DNA of 64,000 bases from Natronorubrum halophilum (GTDB lineage Archaea; Halobacteriota; Halobacteria; Halobacteriales; Natrialbaceae). Location: positions 496,001 to 560,000 of the forward strand of contig NZ_QQTY01000002.1 in NCBI RefSeq assembly GCF_003670115.1, in the 5' to 3' direction. The notes under the pieces were generated by a model. The model was given only the letters and a program-made list of their open reading frames with translations, made no database searches and was not told where the DNA came from. The position numbers were made by a program, and so were the translations under genes. Positions 50,412 to 58,871 of the stretch are shown piece by piece (within the stretch, counting starts at the first letter, position 1; the number at the start of each line of letters is the position of its first letter).

Positions 50412-51719
50412 TCAGTACTCGCTCGGCTCGGTGTCAGAGTCAGCGTCCGAATCGGGTCCTCGATCCGGGTCCGAACTCGAGTCCGCGGCGGGCCGGCGCG
50501 GCGGCTCCCTCTCCGGACCGCCATCGGTGAGTTCGGACGGCAGGTTGGAGTTCGATTTCGGCTCGACGTCCCTTCCGGCACCGTCGGTGATCTCCCCCTC
50601 GTTTCGGCTCCCGCTAAAGTACGACGCGACTCTCGCACCGACGAGGCTCACGACGAGCGCAGTCACGACGAACAGCGCGAGCCGTTCGCCGGCCGTCACT
50701 GCGAAGCTCTCGTTCGATAGCACGCCGAACTCGTAGGCCGGGACCTCGAACGATCCGATCGCATCCTGTCGCTCGAGGAAGTACGCCGAGAAGCCCCGCA
50801 CGACCAGGCCGACGGCGACGACGATAAAGGGCAGGTTGAGGTAGGAACTACGGATTGGGTCGTCGCTGATCGCCTCGTCGAGCAGTCGGCCGGCGCTGGC
50901 CGTGAGCGCGGCCATCGCGAGCCACGGAACGGCGTAGAAGGCGAACTGCATCGCGGGGATCACCACGCCGGGCGAGTCCTCGAGACTCGAAACGCCGAGC
51001 GCACCGGCGAAGAAGCCGACGAGCGTGAGTCCGGCGGCGACGACGTAGGTGACGACCGAGACCTGTCCGGAGTACAGCGATTCGCGCACTTGGTGGGTGG
51101 CTCCGGTTACCAGTTCGTCGACGTTGAATCCCTTGTACAACAGGAAGACACCGATGACGGTCGTAATCGCGGCAGCACCCTCTGCGGGGCTGAAAACGGT
51201 CGCGAGTATCGGAAAGACGAGTAGCGTCAATCCGATGGGGACGAGGATGGTCTGGCGCAGTTCCTCGTCCGCGAGGAACTGCTTGAGCAGATAGTACGTC
51301 GATTCGATGTCGCGGGCCTGCCGGACGACCACGCGGTCGACCGAATCGACCTGCATGCGGCTCTCGACGATCGGGACCAGTCGTTCGTCCTCCGCGCTGT
51401 CGATGACGACGACCGCCGAGTCGGGATCGTACTCGGCCACGAGTTCGTCGAGTTGGGCCGCGACCGCTCGGTCCGCCGAGACCATCGACTCTCGATCCCC
51501 CGAAACGACCGCGACGACGACCTCCTCGGCCTCGTCGCGAAGGTTCTGGGCGACGCGCAGCGTCTCGAGCAGGGAGTTGACTCCCGAATCCTCCGGATCC
51601 GCCAGGCCGACGTCGGTCACGAGCGCGCGGACGGCTTCCCAGCCGACTACGGGCGACCGAAGGCCGGTCTTGCGACCGACATCGTCGGTCCGGTCGAGAC
51701 AGACGACCAGCGTTGTCAC
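50412..51719 (-). CDS. DUF373 family membrane protein
   Basis: A 435-residue archaeal protein: residues about 1-150 soluble, beginning TTLVVCLDRTDDVGRKTGLRSPVVGWEAVRALVTDVGLADPEDSGVNSLLE with a DHHA1/receiver-like alpha/beta appearance, then about seven transmembrane helices (about 160-370), then a 60-residue disordered acidic tail. The family (DUF373) is known across archaea, function unknown. It overlaps no neighbour; the Dph6 gene follows on the same strand with 50 bases between. Possible conductance or sensor function is speculation. Confidence 0.9.
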   Translation of the reverse strand: MTTLVVCLDRTDDVGRKTGLRSPVVGWEAVRALVTDVGLADPEDSGVNSLLETLRVAQNLRDEAEEVVVAVVSGDRESMVSADRAVAAQLDELVAEYDPDSAVVVIDSAEDERLVPIVESRMQVDSVDRVVVRQARDIESTYYLLKQFLADEELRQTILVPIGLTLLVFPILATVFSPAEGAAAITTVIGVFLLYKGFNVDELVTGATHQVRESLYSGQVSVVTYVVAAGLTLVGFFAGALGVSSLEDSPGVVIPAMQFAFYAVPWLAMAALTASAGRLLDEAISDDPIRSSYLNLPFIVVAVGLVVRGFSAYFLERQDAIGSFEVPAYEFGVLSNESFAVTAGERLALFVVTALVVSLVGARVASYFSGSRNEGEITDGAGRDVEPKSNSNLPSELTDGGPEREPPRRPAADSSSDPDRGPDSDADSDTEPSEY

Positions 51720-51807
51720 GGTATCCGTTCCATGCTGTGTGACGATAAAACCACTTACTCGTTCGACGTGTCGACGGCGCGACCTGCGGGCGACGGGTGG
51801 AGACTGC

Positions 51808-52803
51808 TCAGGTCCGCAAGCGGAACTCTCGCTCCTCGGCGATCCCGGCGATGCCGGAGCCGAACGCGTAGGCCACCTGCTGAGCTCCGGTTCCGACGCG
51901 GGCCATCAGCGGCCGATCGGGTTCGAACTCCTCGACGGCGACGTCGTCCCGCCCGAGTCGATCGGCCAGTTCGGTCTCGAGTTCCCGGCGCGTTCCGAGG
52001 TGGTCGACGAGATCCATCTCGTAGGCTTCCTCGCCGAGGTAGATCCGCGCCTCGGTGTCGCGAACGAATTCGCTATCGAGGTCGCGACCGTCGCTGACCC
52101 GCTCGACGAACGTCTCGTAGTAGTCGTCGATCAGGCCCTGGAGATACTCGCGTTCGTCGTCCTCGAGTTCCTTCAACGGCGTGCCGGCGTCCTTGAACTC
52201 CCCGGCAGCGAAGCGCTCGTAGGAGAGTCCGACCTTCTCGGCGAGGTCGTTCGCGTTCACTCGGGAGCCGATGACCCCGATGGAGCCGACGATGGAACCG
52301 TCGCGGGCCCAGAGTTCGTCACAGCCGCTTGCGATCCAGTAGCCGCCGCTGGCACAGACGTCGTTCGTGTAGGCGACCGTCGGCCCGTCGAACCGCTCGG
52401 CCGCGAGCCGAATATCGTCGCTCGGAACGACCTCCCCGCCCGGCGTGTTCAGCTTTACCAGCAGCGCGTCGACGTTGTCGTCTTCGTCGGCGCGATCGAT
52501 CTGCTCGACGATGTCGTCGGCCGGCGTCCCTCGCGGACTCGAGGGAATCCCACCGCCGCCGCCGTCGCGGGTGATCGGCCCCTCGACGGCGACCTCGGCG
52601 ACGTCGTAGGTCGGAAACAGCGAGTCGGCGACGTTTCCCGCCAGTCGAATCCCGACGGCGATCGCGGCGATCGCGACGAGAACGCCGGCCAGATCGGCGA
52701 GCGTCTCCGGATAGACGACGAACAGCGCGACGCCGAGCGCGGCGAACACCACAGCGCCGGTCGCGACGATCAGCAGACGTACGTTTCCATCACTGCTAGC
52801 CAT
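51808..52803 (-). CDS. sppA: Signal peptide peptidase SppA
   Basis: Membrane-bound serine protease that digests signal peptides. Two hydrophobic helices (about 10-30 and 38-55) anchor the 331-residue protein; the catalytic Ser is S152 in VCASGGYWIASG and Lys is K204 in RFAAGEFKDAGTPLKE, with the same 52-residue spacing as in characterised archaeal SppA. The ClpP-like core continues with LVKLNTPGGEVVPSDDI and SIVGSIGVIGSRVN. The ATG at 52803 follows an in-frame GTG at 52812. Same strand as the DUF373 gene. Confidence 0.94.
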   Translation of the reverse strand: MASSDGNVRLLIVATGAVVFAALGVALFVVYPETLADLAGVLVAIAAIAVGIRLAGNVADSLFPTYDVAEVAVEGPITRDGGGGGIPSSPRGTPADDIVEQIDRADEDDNVDALLVKLNTPGGEVVPSDDIRLAAERFDGPTVAYTNDVCASGGYWIASGCDELWARDGSIVGSIGVIGSRVNANDLAEKVGLSYERFAAGEFKDAGTPLKELEDDEREYLQGLIDDYYETFVERVSDGRDLDSEFVRDTEARIYLGEEAYEMDLVDHLGTRRELETELADRLGRDDVAVEEFEPDRPLMARVGTGAQQVAYAFGSGIAGIAEEREFRLRT

Positions 52804-53016
52804 CGTCGACACCTCGTATCATGGCACATCCTGTGGCTGCCGTCGAGTTAAGGGTACGTGTTTGGACATCGCCCCGTCCGTTGAACCAGTCGCTTCCGGC
52901 CACCGTTTGAACGCGCAAGTCCGTCGTCCCGGCCACGCTCGAGCCCCTGTCGCCGCGACCGCTGGCGGCGCTCGAACCGGGAAAAACCGCAAAAAGACAC
53001 AGGTGGACGAACCGAG

Positions 53017-53898
53017 TTAGAGAAGCCCCGTCTTCTGGAGTTTCATCAGGTCCTCGGTATCGAGGGTTTCGCCGTCCTTGAACTTCTGATAGATCTCTTC
53101 GGCCTCTTCTTTGGCCGCTTCCTTTTTCTTGTCGCGCTGGGACTTGCGCTGTTTTTCCTCTTTCTTGTCCAGTTCGCGCAGGCGCTTCTGGACGCGGACG
53201 AAGTCCTCGTGGTGCTGGTCTGCGGCCTCCTGGGCCTCGACGAAGGACTCGTGCATCTCGTCGGCTTCGTCACGGATATCGTCGGCCTCGCGATAGGCCT
53301 CGATCATCTGGTTGTGATGTTCCTGGGCCTTGTCCGCCAGCTCCGTGACCTTCTGGTGGTGCTGGGAGGCTTCCGATCGCACTTCCTCGGCTTCCTCGAC
53401 GAGTTCTTCTAAGTCCTCGTTCTGATCGAGCTTCTGTTTGCGCTCTTCGTACTCCTCACGCTTTCCCTCGATCTTTTCGATGAGTTCCTTCTCGTCCTCG
53501 CTCGAGAGGACTTCCGTCTGCTGTTTGAACTCGAGCTGTTCGATCTCCTCTTTGAGCTCCTCGAGATCCTTCCCCTCGTCGAGCTCCATGTCGGACTTGA
53601 GCTTCTCGACCTTGTCGAAGAGCGTGTTGGCCTCGGCGTTGAGCTCGTTTCGCTTGTCCTTGTGTTCCTGAACCTTCTCGTTGAGCTCGTCGCGTTTCTC
53701 GCGGTGTTCCTGGGCTTCGTCGACCTTCTCGCGCGTCTTCGCGTTCAGGTCGTCCCGGTTGGACGCTCGCTCGGAGGCCATCTGGTTCAGATCGTTTCGC
53801 CGATCTCGGAGCTGGCCAGCCATCTTGATGAGCTGTCCCTTCGATTTGTTTTCGAGGTCGTCTTCCGTCAGTTCGATGTTCTTTGATTCGTCTACCAT
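53017..53898 (-). CDS. Long coiled-coil protein (COG1340-like)
   Basis: A 293-residue protein that is almost entirely heptad-repeat coiled coil, with many Glu/Lys/Arg/Gln (DELNEKVQEHKDKRNELNAEA; EELVEEAEEVRSEASQHHQKVTELADKAQEHHNQMIEAYREADDI), and a short C-terminal segment ending in DLMKLQKTGLL. This matches the archaeal family COG1340, a predicted structural or partner-binding coiled-coil protein of unknown role, sometimes mis-annotated as phosphoserine phosphatase. It stands between sppA and a 315-base gap. Confidence 0.88.
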   Translation of the reverse strand: MVDESKNIELTEDDLENKSKGQLIKMAGQLRDRRNDLNQMASERASNRDDLNAKTREKVDEAQEHREKRDELNEKVQEHKDKRNELNAEANTLFDKVEKLKSDMELDEGKDLEELKEEIEQLEFKQQTEVLSSEDEKELIEKIEGKREEYEERKQKLDQNEDLEELVEEAEEVRSEASQHHQKVTELADKAQEHHNQMIEAYREADDIRDEADEMHESFVEAQEAADQHHEDFVRVQKRLRELDKKEEKQRKSQRDKKKEAAKEEAEEIYQKFKDGETLDTEDLMKLQKTGLL

Positions 53899-54213
53899 GT
53901 GTTAGTCAATCCTCTGTGCCATACCCGCACCGGCGCGTCTGTCGACGTCTCGAGCGGAACCCGTACCCGTCGGTCGGGTGCGTTCCATCGGGAAGAGACG
54001 AGCGACTGTGTACAGCGTTCGCTCACGATCTGCGAAACCTCGGTGAATAAGATTTCCTGTCATTACTCGTCGAGCGATACGCGCCCCGGTGGCGTTCTGG
54101 TACTCGTTTCTACTGTCGCCTTCAATTTAAATGTACCGGTCCTGAAACCCCTGAAAACCGTTGCCACGGGGCTGCTCGGGTGTGTTGGACCGTAGCACGG
54201 CCGTGGCGCTTAC
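53899..54213. other. 315-base non-coding gap
   Basis: Nothing convincing is encoded. Two AT-rich spots stand out in the right half: ATTTAAAT (54125-54132, palindromic) and TTATAAAT around 54213-54221, the latter overlapping the stop codon of the GH2-like gene. The promoter of the coiled-coil gene should lie near 53915-53940, but no clear TATA box is present there; transcription may start farther upstream, for example near GAATAAGATT at 54042. Confidence 0.4.
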
Positions 54214-56085
54214 TTATAAATGGTACTGGTTGGTAACCGCACGATCGTTACCCCCGACTGTCAGTTCGATTCCGGATGCCGTCCGGGGGATTTCGGCCGT
54301 TCCGGCGTCGGCCGTTTCGAGCGGCCCGACGCGCACAACCGTCTCGTCTCCCGCCTCGCCGGCCCGCCAGGAAACGGTCGTCTCTACTTCCTCGTGCGTA
54401 TCGTTACAGAGGGTTATTCCGACGGATCCCGGTTCGGGCGGGCCGTCGAGAATCGCCTGAACCGGTTCGAACGATCGGGCGAGCGCCCGGTACGCTTCCT
54501 TTTCCTCGCCGGTCCGGGTCAGGACACCCGCGCCGCCACCCGGTGTCGCATCGCGAAGCGTCGCCGCCACCAGCACGCCGCTTCTACGGCGGCGGAGCGC
54601 CTCCGCGACCGTCTTCAGCGTCCGCGCCTGGTACGTCTGGGACGCTTCGACGGTGGGATCGGCACCGACCCAGTGCTCGAGCGCCGCCTCGTCGAGTCCG
54701 GGGATATCGGCGGGGTCGACGTCGGCCGCGGTCAGCGATCCCGCGCCGAAGCCGCCGACGAACGGTCCGATCGAACGGTCGCGCTCGAGCAACCACTCGA
54801 CCGCGTCGGCCTCGAGATACTGCCAGCCCGGAAAGATCAACGCGGCGTCGGAATCGGTGCCGGGCGGTCCCGCGCTCGTAACGACGGGACGATCGTCGGG
54901 GAGCACTTCGGCGATCGCTGCCGTGGAGGGACGATCGGCGGTCGTTCGCCGCGCACGGTAGCGGAACCGCAGTTTCGTCAGGAACCCGCCGCCGTAGAGT
55001 CCGTCGAACGGTCGACTCGGGTCGTCGTGGCCGCCGTAGATCGCGAGGCTCGGGTGGTGGCCGTACGTTCGCTCGAGCGCCGCCGCGAGCAATCGGGTGC
55101 GCTCGAGCGAGCGGTCGGCGTTCGGTCCGCCCGTCGGCAGGTCCTGCCAGACCAACACTCCGGCCTCGTCGCAAGCGTCGTAGAACGTCGGCGGGACGGG
55201 CGTGCGAGCGCGAAGCAGCGTCGCGTTCGCGCCAACAGCGCGCTCGACGTCCGTAGCCGGATCTCCGCCGGGCAGCCGCGTGAACCCGCGGGCTCGAACC
55301 TGCGTTCCGTTGACCAGTATACCCTCCCCGTCGCGTTCGATCTCCCGGAAGCCGACCGTCCGCTCGAGCGACTCCTCGCCCAGTTTCGCTCGAACCGCGT
55401 ACCGCTGTTGGGGGCCGTAGCCGCGCGGCCACCACAGGGACGGCTCTCGGATCTCGAGAGTCCGGGACACCGTCACCCGCTCGCCCGCAGCGGCCTGTAC
55501 CGACGCGCGCTGCATGGTCCCACCGCCGCGGAACCCCTCGGGACGCACGGAGAAGGTGATCGCGTCATCAGTCGACTCGCCCGCGTCGACCTCTGCCTCG
55601 ACGTCGATGACGCCGCCGTCTTCGGTGAGTCGTGACCGGGCCTCGAAGCGGCGAAGGAACGTTCGAGGCCGAGACTCGAAACCGACGCCCCACCGGATAG
55701 CCGGCGTCGCGAATTCGTCCGGTAGCTCGTCGCTCCCGTAGATTCCCGTGAGTGGATCGGGTCGCTCGCAGACGACGACGAGTTCGTTCTCGGGTCGGGG
55801 ATCGAACGCGGCGCGGAACGGGAGGACAGTCGAGTCGTGCGCGCCCAGTCGGTCCCCGTTGAGCCATATTTCGGCTCGAGCATAGATCCCGCGAAGTTCG
55901 ACCAACGCCCGTTCGCCGGCGTCACTCCGCGGATCTCCGAACGTCGTCCGGTAGGCGATCGGTCCCGCGGCGTCGCCGAACGCTGCCGGCCGTCCGGGAA
56001 CGGAAACCGGCAACCACTCCTCGACCGTCGGCGGGCCGTCGTCGCCCCGTCGATTGACGACCCCACCGGTCCACTTGGCACCCAT
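54214..56085 (-). CDS. Glycoside hydrolase family 2-fold protein, catalytically degenerate
   Basis: A 623-residue protein with the GH2 layout: N-terminal jelly roll (about 1-150, with AYRTTFGDPRSDAGERALVELRGIYARAEIWLNG), Ig-like domain (about 155-255, LWWPRGYGPQQRYAVRA), and TIM barrel (about 255-480, ARGFTRLPGGDPATDVERAVGANATLLRARTPVPPTFYDACDEAGVLVWQDLP). The acid/base region HPSLAIYGGHDDP has Asp where W-S-G-N-N-E has Glu (residue 355), and the nucleophile region, usually FVSEFGFQS, is FVGGFGAGS (444-450), so the nucleophile Glu is gone. It is probably a sugar-binding pseudoenzyme or scaffold. Same strand as and just downstream of the CetZ gene; no signal peptide. Start ATG 56085 rather than GTG 56097. 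Confidence 0.8.
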   Translation of the reverse strand: MGAKWTGGVVNRRGDDGPPTVEEWLPVSVPGRPAAFGDAAGPIAYRTTFGDPRSDAGERALVELRGIYARAEIWLNGDRLGAHDSTVLPFRAAFDPRPENELVVVCERPDPLTGIYGSDELPDEFATPAIRWGVGFESRPRTFLRRFEARSRLTEDGGVIDVEAEVDAGESTDDAITFSVRPEGFRGGGTMQRASVQAAAGERVTVSRTLEIREPSLWWPRGYGPQQRYAVRAKLGEESLERTVGFREIERDGEGILVNGTQVRARGFTRLPGGDPATDVERAVGANATLLRARTPVPPTFYDACDEAGVLVWQDLPTGGPNADRSLERTRLLAAALERTYGHHPSLAIYGGHDDPSRPFDGLYGGGFLTKLRFRYRARRTTADRPSTAAIAEVLPDDRPVVTSAGPPGTDSDAALIFPGWQYLEADAVEWLLERDRSIGPFVGGFGAGSLTAADVDPADIPGLDEAALEHWVGADPTVEASQTYQARTLKTVAEALRRRRSGVLVAATLRDATPGGGAGVLTRTGEEKEAYRALARSFEPVQAILDGPPEPGSVGITLCNDTHEEVETTVSWRAGEAGDETVVRVGPLETADAGTAEIPRTASGIELTVGGNDRAVTNQYHL

Positions 56086-56139
56086 TGGCACAGTCACGGA
56101 ACCCGAGGGAAAAAGCTGTTCCGACGTCCGACTCGAGAC

Positions 56140-57228
56140 CTAAAACAGGTTCTCGAGGCGGTCGTCGGCGAACTGTTCTGCGGGATCGGTCCGCGCCTCC
56201 TCGCGATCCTGGGCCGTCTTCGCCTCGCGAGCGCGGTCCATGAACTCCCGAACGCGATCCGATCGTTCCGCCCCACCGAGCAGGACGAGCGCACCGAGCC
56301 GATCGGTCTCGAGGGGGAAGTCACCGCCCCGAACCTGCATGCTGCCGGTTTCGTCCTCGAGCCAGCGCCGCGCTCGTTCGACGCCCTTGCGGGGGATCCG
56401 GTCGGATTCGCCGGCGACGACCAGCAGCGCCGCCTCGGCCGCCCTCGTGTCGGGCATGCTCGTCCCGGTTAGCAGCGCCTGTCGCGAGACGCTCATCGCG
56501 GTCTGGATGTTCTCGGCGCTGTCCTCGCTCGCGAGTTCGCTGGCGTAACCGAGGACGGAGACGCCGCCCGCGCGGAGGGTGTTGATGACCTCGCTCGAGT
56601 CGACCACACTTTGCCCAACGCCCTCGACGGCCTCGCCGGAGGCGAAGAGCAACCCGACGCGCTTGGCGATCTTGCCGTTGATCGTGTCGAACGCGCCCTC
56701 GACGCTCTCGCCCTGTTCGTGCCACGCGTCGTTGTCGATGAGCAGCGTCGAGTCCGCCTCGCGGACGAGCGTCTTCAGGGATCGGCCGGCGTTGGCCTGG
56801 TAGAGCGATCCCTCGTTGCGTCCCGGCAACACGCCGAGCGCGTAGACGGGAACGTCGTAAACCTGCTGGAGGTGGTGGACGAGAACCGGTGCACCGCCGC
56901 TTCCCGTCCCGCCGCCGAGGCCGGCGACGACGAAGATCGCCTCGGCGCTCGAGGTGACCCGCCCGTCGAGCGAGCCGAGTACCTGCTGGATGTCCGACTG
57001 CATGATCTCGGTGCCGAGTTCGTTGTCAGCGCCGACGCCGTGCCCGTTGACGCGGTCCGCGCCGATCAACTGGGTGTCGACGAACTCGAGCGATTGGAGG
57101 TCCGCTTCCGCGGAGTTGACGGCCAGCGCGCCCTGAACGGCACCGAAGCCCATATCCGCGTCGAACCGGGCGAGCCGTTCGGTGACGTTTCCGCCGGCCT
57201 GACCAACCCCGATCAGGGCAACTTTCAT
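56140..57228 (-). CDS. CetZ-family tubulin-like GTPase
   Basis: Tubulin-superfamily protein of the archaeal CetZ group (cell shape and motility in haloarchaea). The 362-residue protein starts MKVALIGVGQAGGNVTERLA and has the G-box [20 protein letters not shown] and nucleotide-contacting PGRNEGSLYQANAGRSLKTL. Absence of the FtsZ wording [10 protein letters not shown] and the GQAGG beginning favour CetZ over FtsZ. The C terminus is charged (TAQDREEARTDPAEQFADDRLENLF). The GH2-like gene follows on the same strand, 54 bases downstream, so they may be cotranscribed. Which CetZ subtype is uncertain. Confidence 0.88.
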   Translation of the reverse strand: MKVALIGVGQAGGNVTERLARFDADMGFGAVQGALAVNSAEADLQSLEFVDTQLIGADRVNGHGVGADNELGTEIMQSDIQQVLGSLDGRVTSSAEAIFVVAGLGGGTGSGGAPVLVHHLQQVYDVPVYALGVLPGRNEGSLYQANAGRSLKTLVREADSTLLIDNDAWHEQGESVEGAFDTINGKIAKRVGLLFASGEAVEGVGQSVVDSSEVINTLRAGGVSVLGYASELASEDSAENIQTAMSVSRQALLTGTSMPDTRAAEAALLVVAGESDRIPRKGVERARRWLEDETGSMQVRGGDFPLETDRLGALVLLGGAERSDRVREFMDRAREAKTAQDREEARTDPAEQFADDRLENLF

Positions 57229-57249
57229 AGCTCTATCATGAAAGGCGGG

Positions 57250-57263
57250 TCAATTGAACGTTC
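57250..57263. promoter_or_regulatory. Overlapping palindromes at the CetZ promoter
   Basis: TCAATTGA (57250-57257) and GAACGTTC (57256-57263) are two eight-base palindromes overlapping by two bases, 22-35 bases before the CetZ ATG (57228). They lie where the TATA element should be and may form a regulatory site. Confidence 0.35.
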
Positions 57264-57397
57264 CGGTGAGCGAGACCGACGGGCGGTCGAATCGGAAGCG
57301 AACTCGAGGGCGGGTCGCCGGCGGGGGTCGGGACGCTGCCGCCGGTCGCGCACGCCCAATGGCAATACCTTTCAGCCCGATGCTCGTTTCATCCGGC

Positions 57398-57823
57398 ATG
57401 TTCTACGAACAGCGGATGACCGTTCCCGACTCGCCCGCTGCTCTCCGTGCGGAGTACGACGAGGACCTCAGGGCGATCGTCGAGCAACGCGGTCCCGACG
57501 CGGTTGCCGACCGGACGGACGTCGACCGCGAGACCGTCGACGCCCTGCTCGAGGGGGGCTCCCCCGACCTCACGCTCGTCGAAGCGGCCCAGATCCAGGC
57601 GCTCGAGGACGGCGAACCCGACCCCGACGAGATGGTGACGATCGCCTGCGAGCACCTGCTCCTGGGCATGTCGACGGCCGTCCTCGACGTCGACGCGATC
57701 GAGAGCGAGGTGGCCCTCGAGATGGACGCAAAGGAGATCCAACAGAAGATCGAACGACGCGCGCCGATGTCGCTCGAGGAGTTCGTCCACGTGCAGTACG
57801 TGATCGCCGACGGCGCTCCCTGA
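57398..57823 (+). CDS. DUF5791 family protein
   Basis: A 141-residue helical acidic protein: MFYEQRMTVPDSPAALRAEYDEDLRAIVEQRGPDAVADRTDVDRETVDALLEGGSPDLTLVEAAQIQALEDG reads like a helix-turn-helix-like N-terminal bundle, then VLDVDAIESEVALEMDAKEIQQKIERRAPMSLEEFVHVQYVIA. Known to me as haloarchaeal DUF5791; function unknown. It is divergent from CetZ across a 169-base region. ATG 57398. Confidence 0.85.
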   Translation: MFYEQRMTVPDSPAALRAEYDEDLRAIVEQRGPDAVADRTDVDRETVDALLEGGSPDLTLVEAAQIQALEDGEPDPDEMVTIACEHLLLGMSTAVLDVDAIESEVALEMDAKEIQQKIERRAPMSLEEFVHVQYVIADGAP

Positions 57824-57913
57824 TCGGCGGCGACGGCGACTGAGTTCGTCCTCAGGGCGGCTCGGTTTCGGCTCGAGCGTTCGAACTATGTGCGCTCGTC
57901 CACGAGTCGGAGT

Positions 57914-58807
57914 ATGAACGTTGCAATCCTGGGCTGTGGCCACGTCGGCCTCGAGTTGGGCCGACAGCTTACGGACCGCGGCCACGACGCGGTCGGCGTT
58001 CGCCGGTCGAACGAGGGCGTCGAGCGGATCGAGGATGCCGGCTTCGAGGCCGTACGAGCCGACGTCACCGACGCGACGGAACTCGAGACGGTGCCGGACG
58101 TCGATGCGGTCGTCTTCGCGGCCAGCAGCGGCGGCCGCGGGGCGGCGACGGCCCGCGAGGTCTACGTCGAGGGACTCCGGACGGCCGTGGAACACTTCGG
58201 CGAGCGCGAGAGCGCTCCCGAGCGGCTGATCTACACCTCCTCGACGGGAGTCCACGGCGACCACGACGGCGACTGGGTCGACGAGGAGACGCCCATCGAG
58301 CCCACGACGGAGAAGACCGAGGTGCTCGCCGACGCCGAGCGAATCGCGCTGGAGTTGCCCCCCGAGTACGGCTTCGAGGGAACCGTCGCGCGCTACGCCG
58401 GCCTCTACGGCCCCGGCCGGTACCGCCTCGAGCGCTACCTCGAGGGGCCGGTCACCGAGGGCTTCCTGAACATGGTCCACCGCGACGACGCCGCGGGGGC
58501 CGTCCGCTACCTGCTCGAGGCGGACCTCGCTCGCGGCGAGGTCGTCCAGGTCGTCGACGACGAACCCGCCCACAAGTGGGAGTTCGCCGACTGGCTAGCC
58601 GAGAACTGCGGCGTCGACGACCCGCCGAAGCGGACGAAAGCCGAACGGCTCGAGGACGCGGACCTCTCGGCGTCGGGCCGGCGTCGAATCCTGACGAGCA
58701 AGCGCTGTTCCAACGAGAAACTGCGAGCCCTGGGCTACGAGTTCGCCTACCCGACGTACCGAACGGGCTACCGCGACGCGATCGAAGCGTACCTGAACGA
58801 CGCCTGA
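57914..58807 (+). CDS. NAD-dependent epimerase/dehydratase family protein
   Basis: A 297-residue short-chain extended reductase-like protein: MNVAILGCGHVGLELGRQLTDRGHDAVGVRRS is a Rossmann motif with a GxGxxGxxL pattern; IYTSSTGVHGDHDGDWVDEETPIEPTTEKT contains the serine region; VARYAGLYGPGRYRLERYLEGP carries the usual YxxxK-like position but as YAGLYGPGR, so the catalytic Tyr/Lys pair is not standard. Sugar epimerase activity is possible but not certain. ATG 57914. Followed after about 65 bases by the DHH phosphoesterase gene. Confidence 0.88.
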   Translation: MNVAILGCGHVGLELGRQLTDRGHDAVGVRRSNEGVERIEDAGFEAVRADVTDATELETVPDVDAVVFAASSGGRGAATAREVYVEGLRTAVEHFGERESAPERLIYTSSTGVHGDHDGDWVDEETPIEPTTEKTEVLADAERIALELPPEYGFEGTVARYAGLYGPGRYRLERYLEGPVTEGFLNMVHRDDAAGAVRYLLEADLARGEVVQVVDDEPAHKWEFADWLAENCGVDDPPKRTKAERLEDADLSASGRRRILTSKRCSNEKLRALGYEFAYPTYRTGYRDAIEAYLNDA

Positions 58808-58871
58808 TCCGGGACGCCGCGAGGTGTCACCTGAGGGTAAATTTCTTGAGGGTGCGATTTGATTGTGGGGT

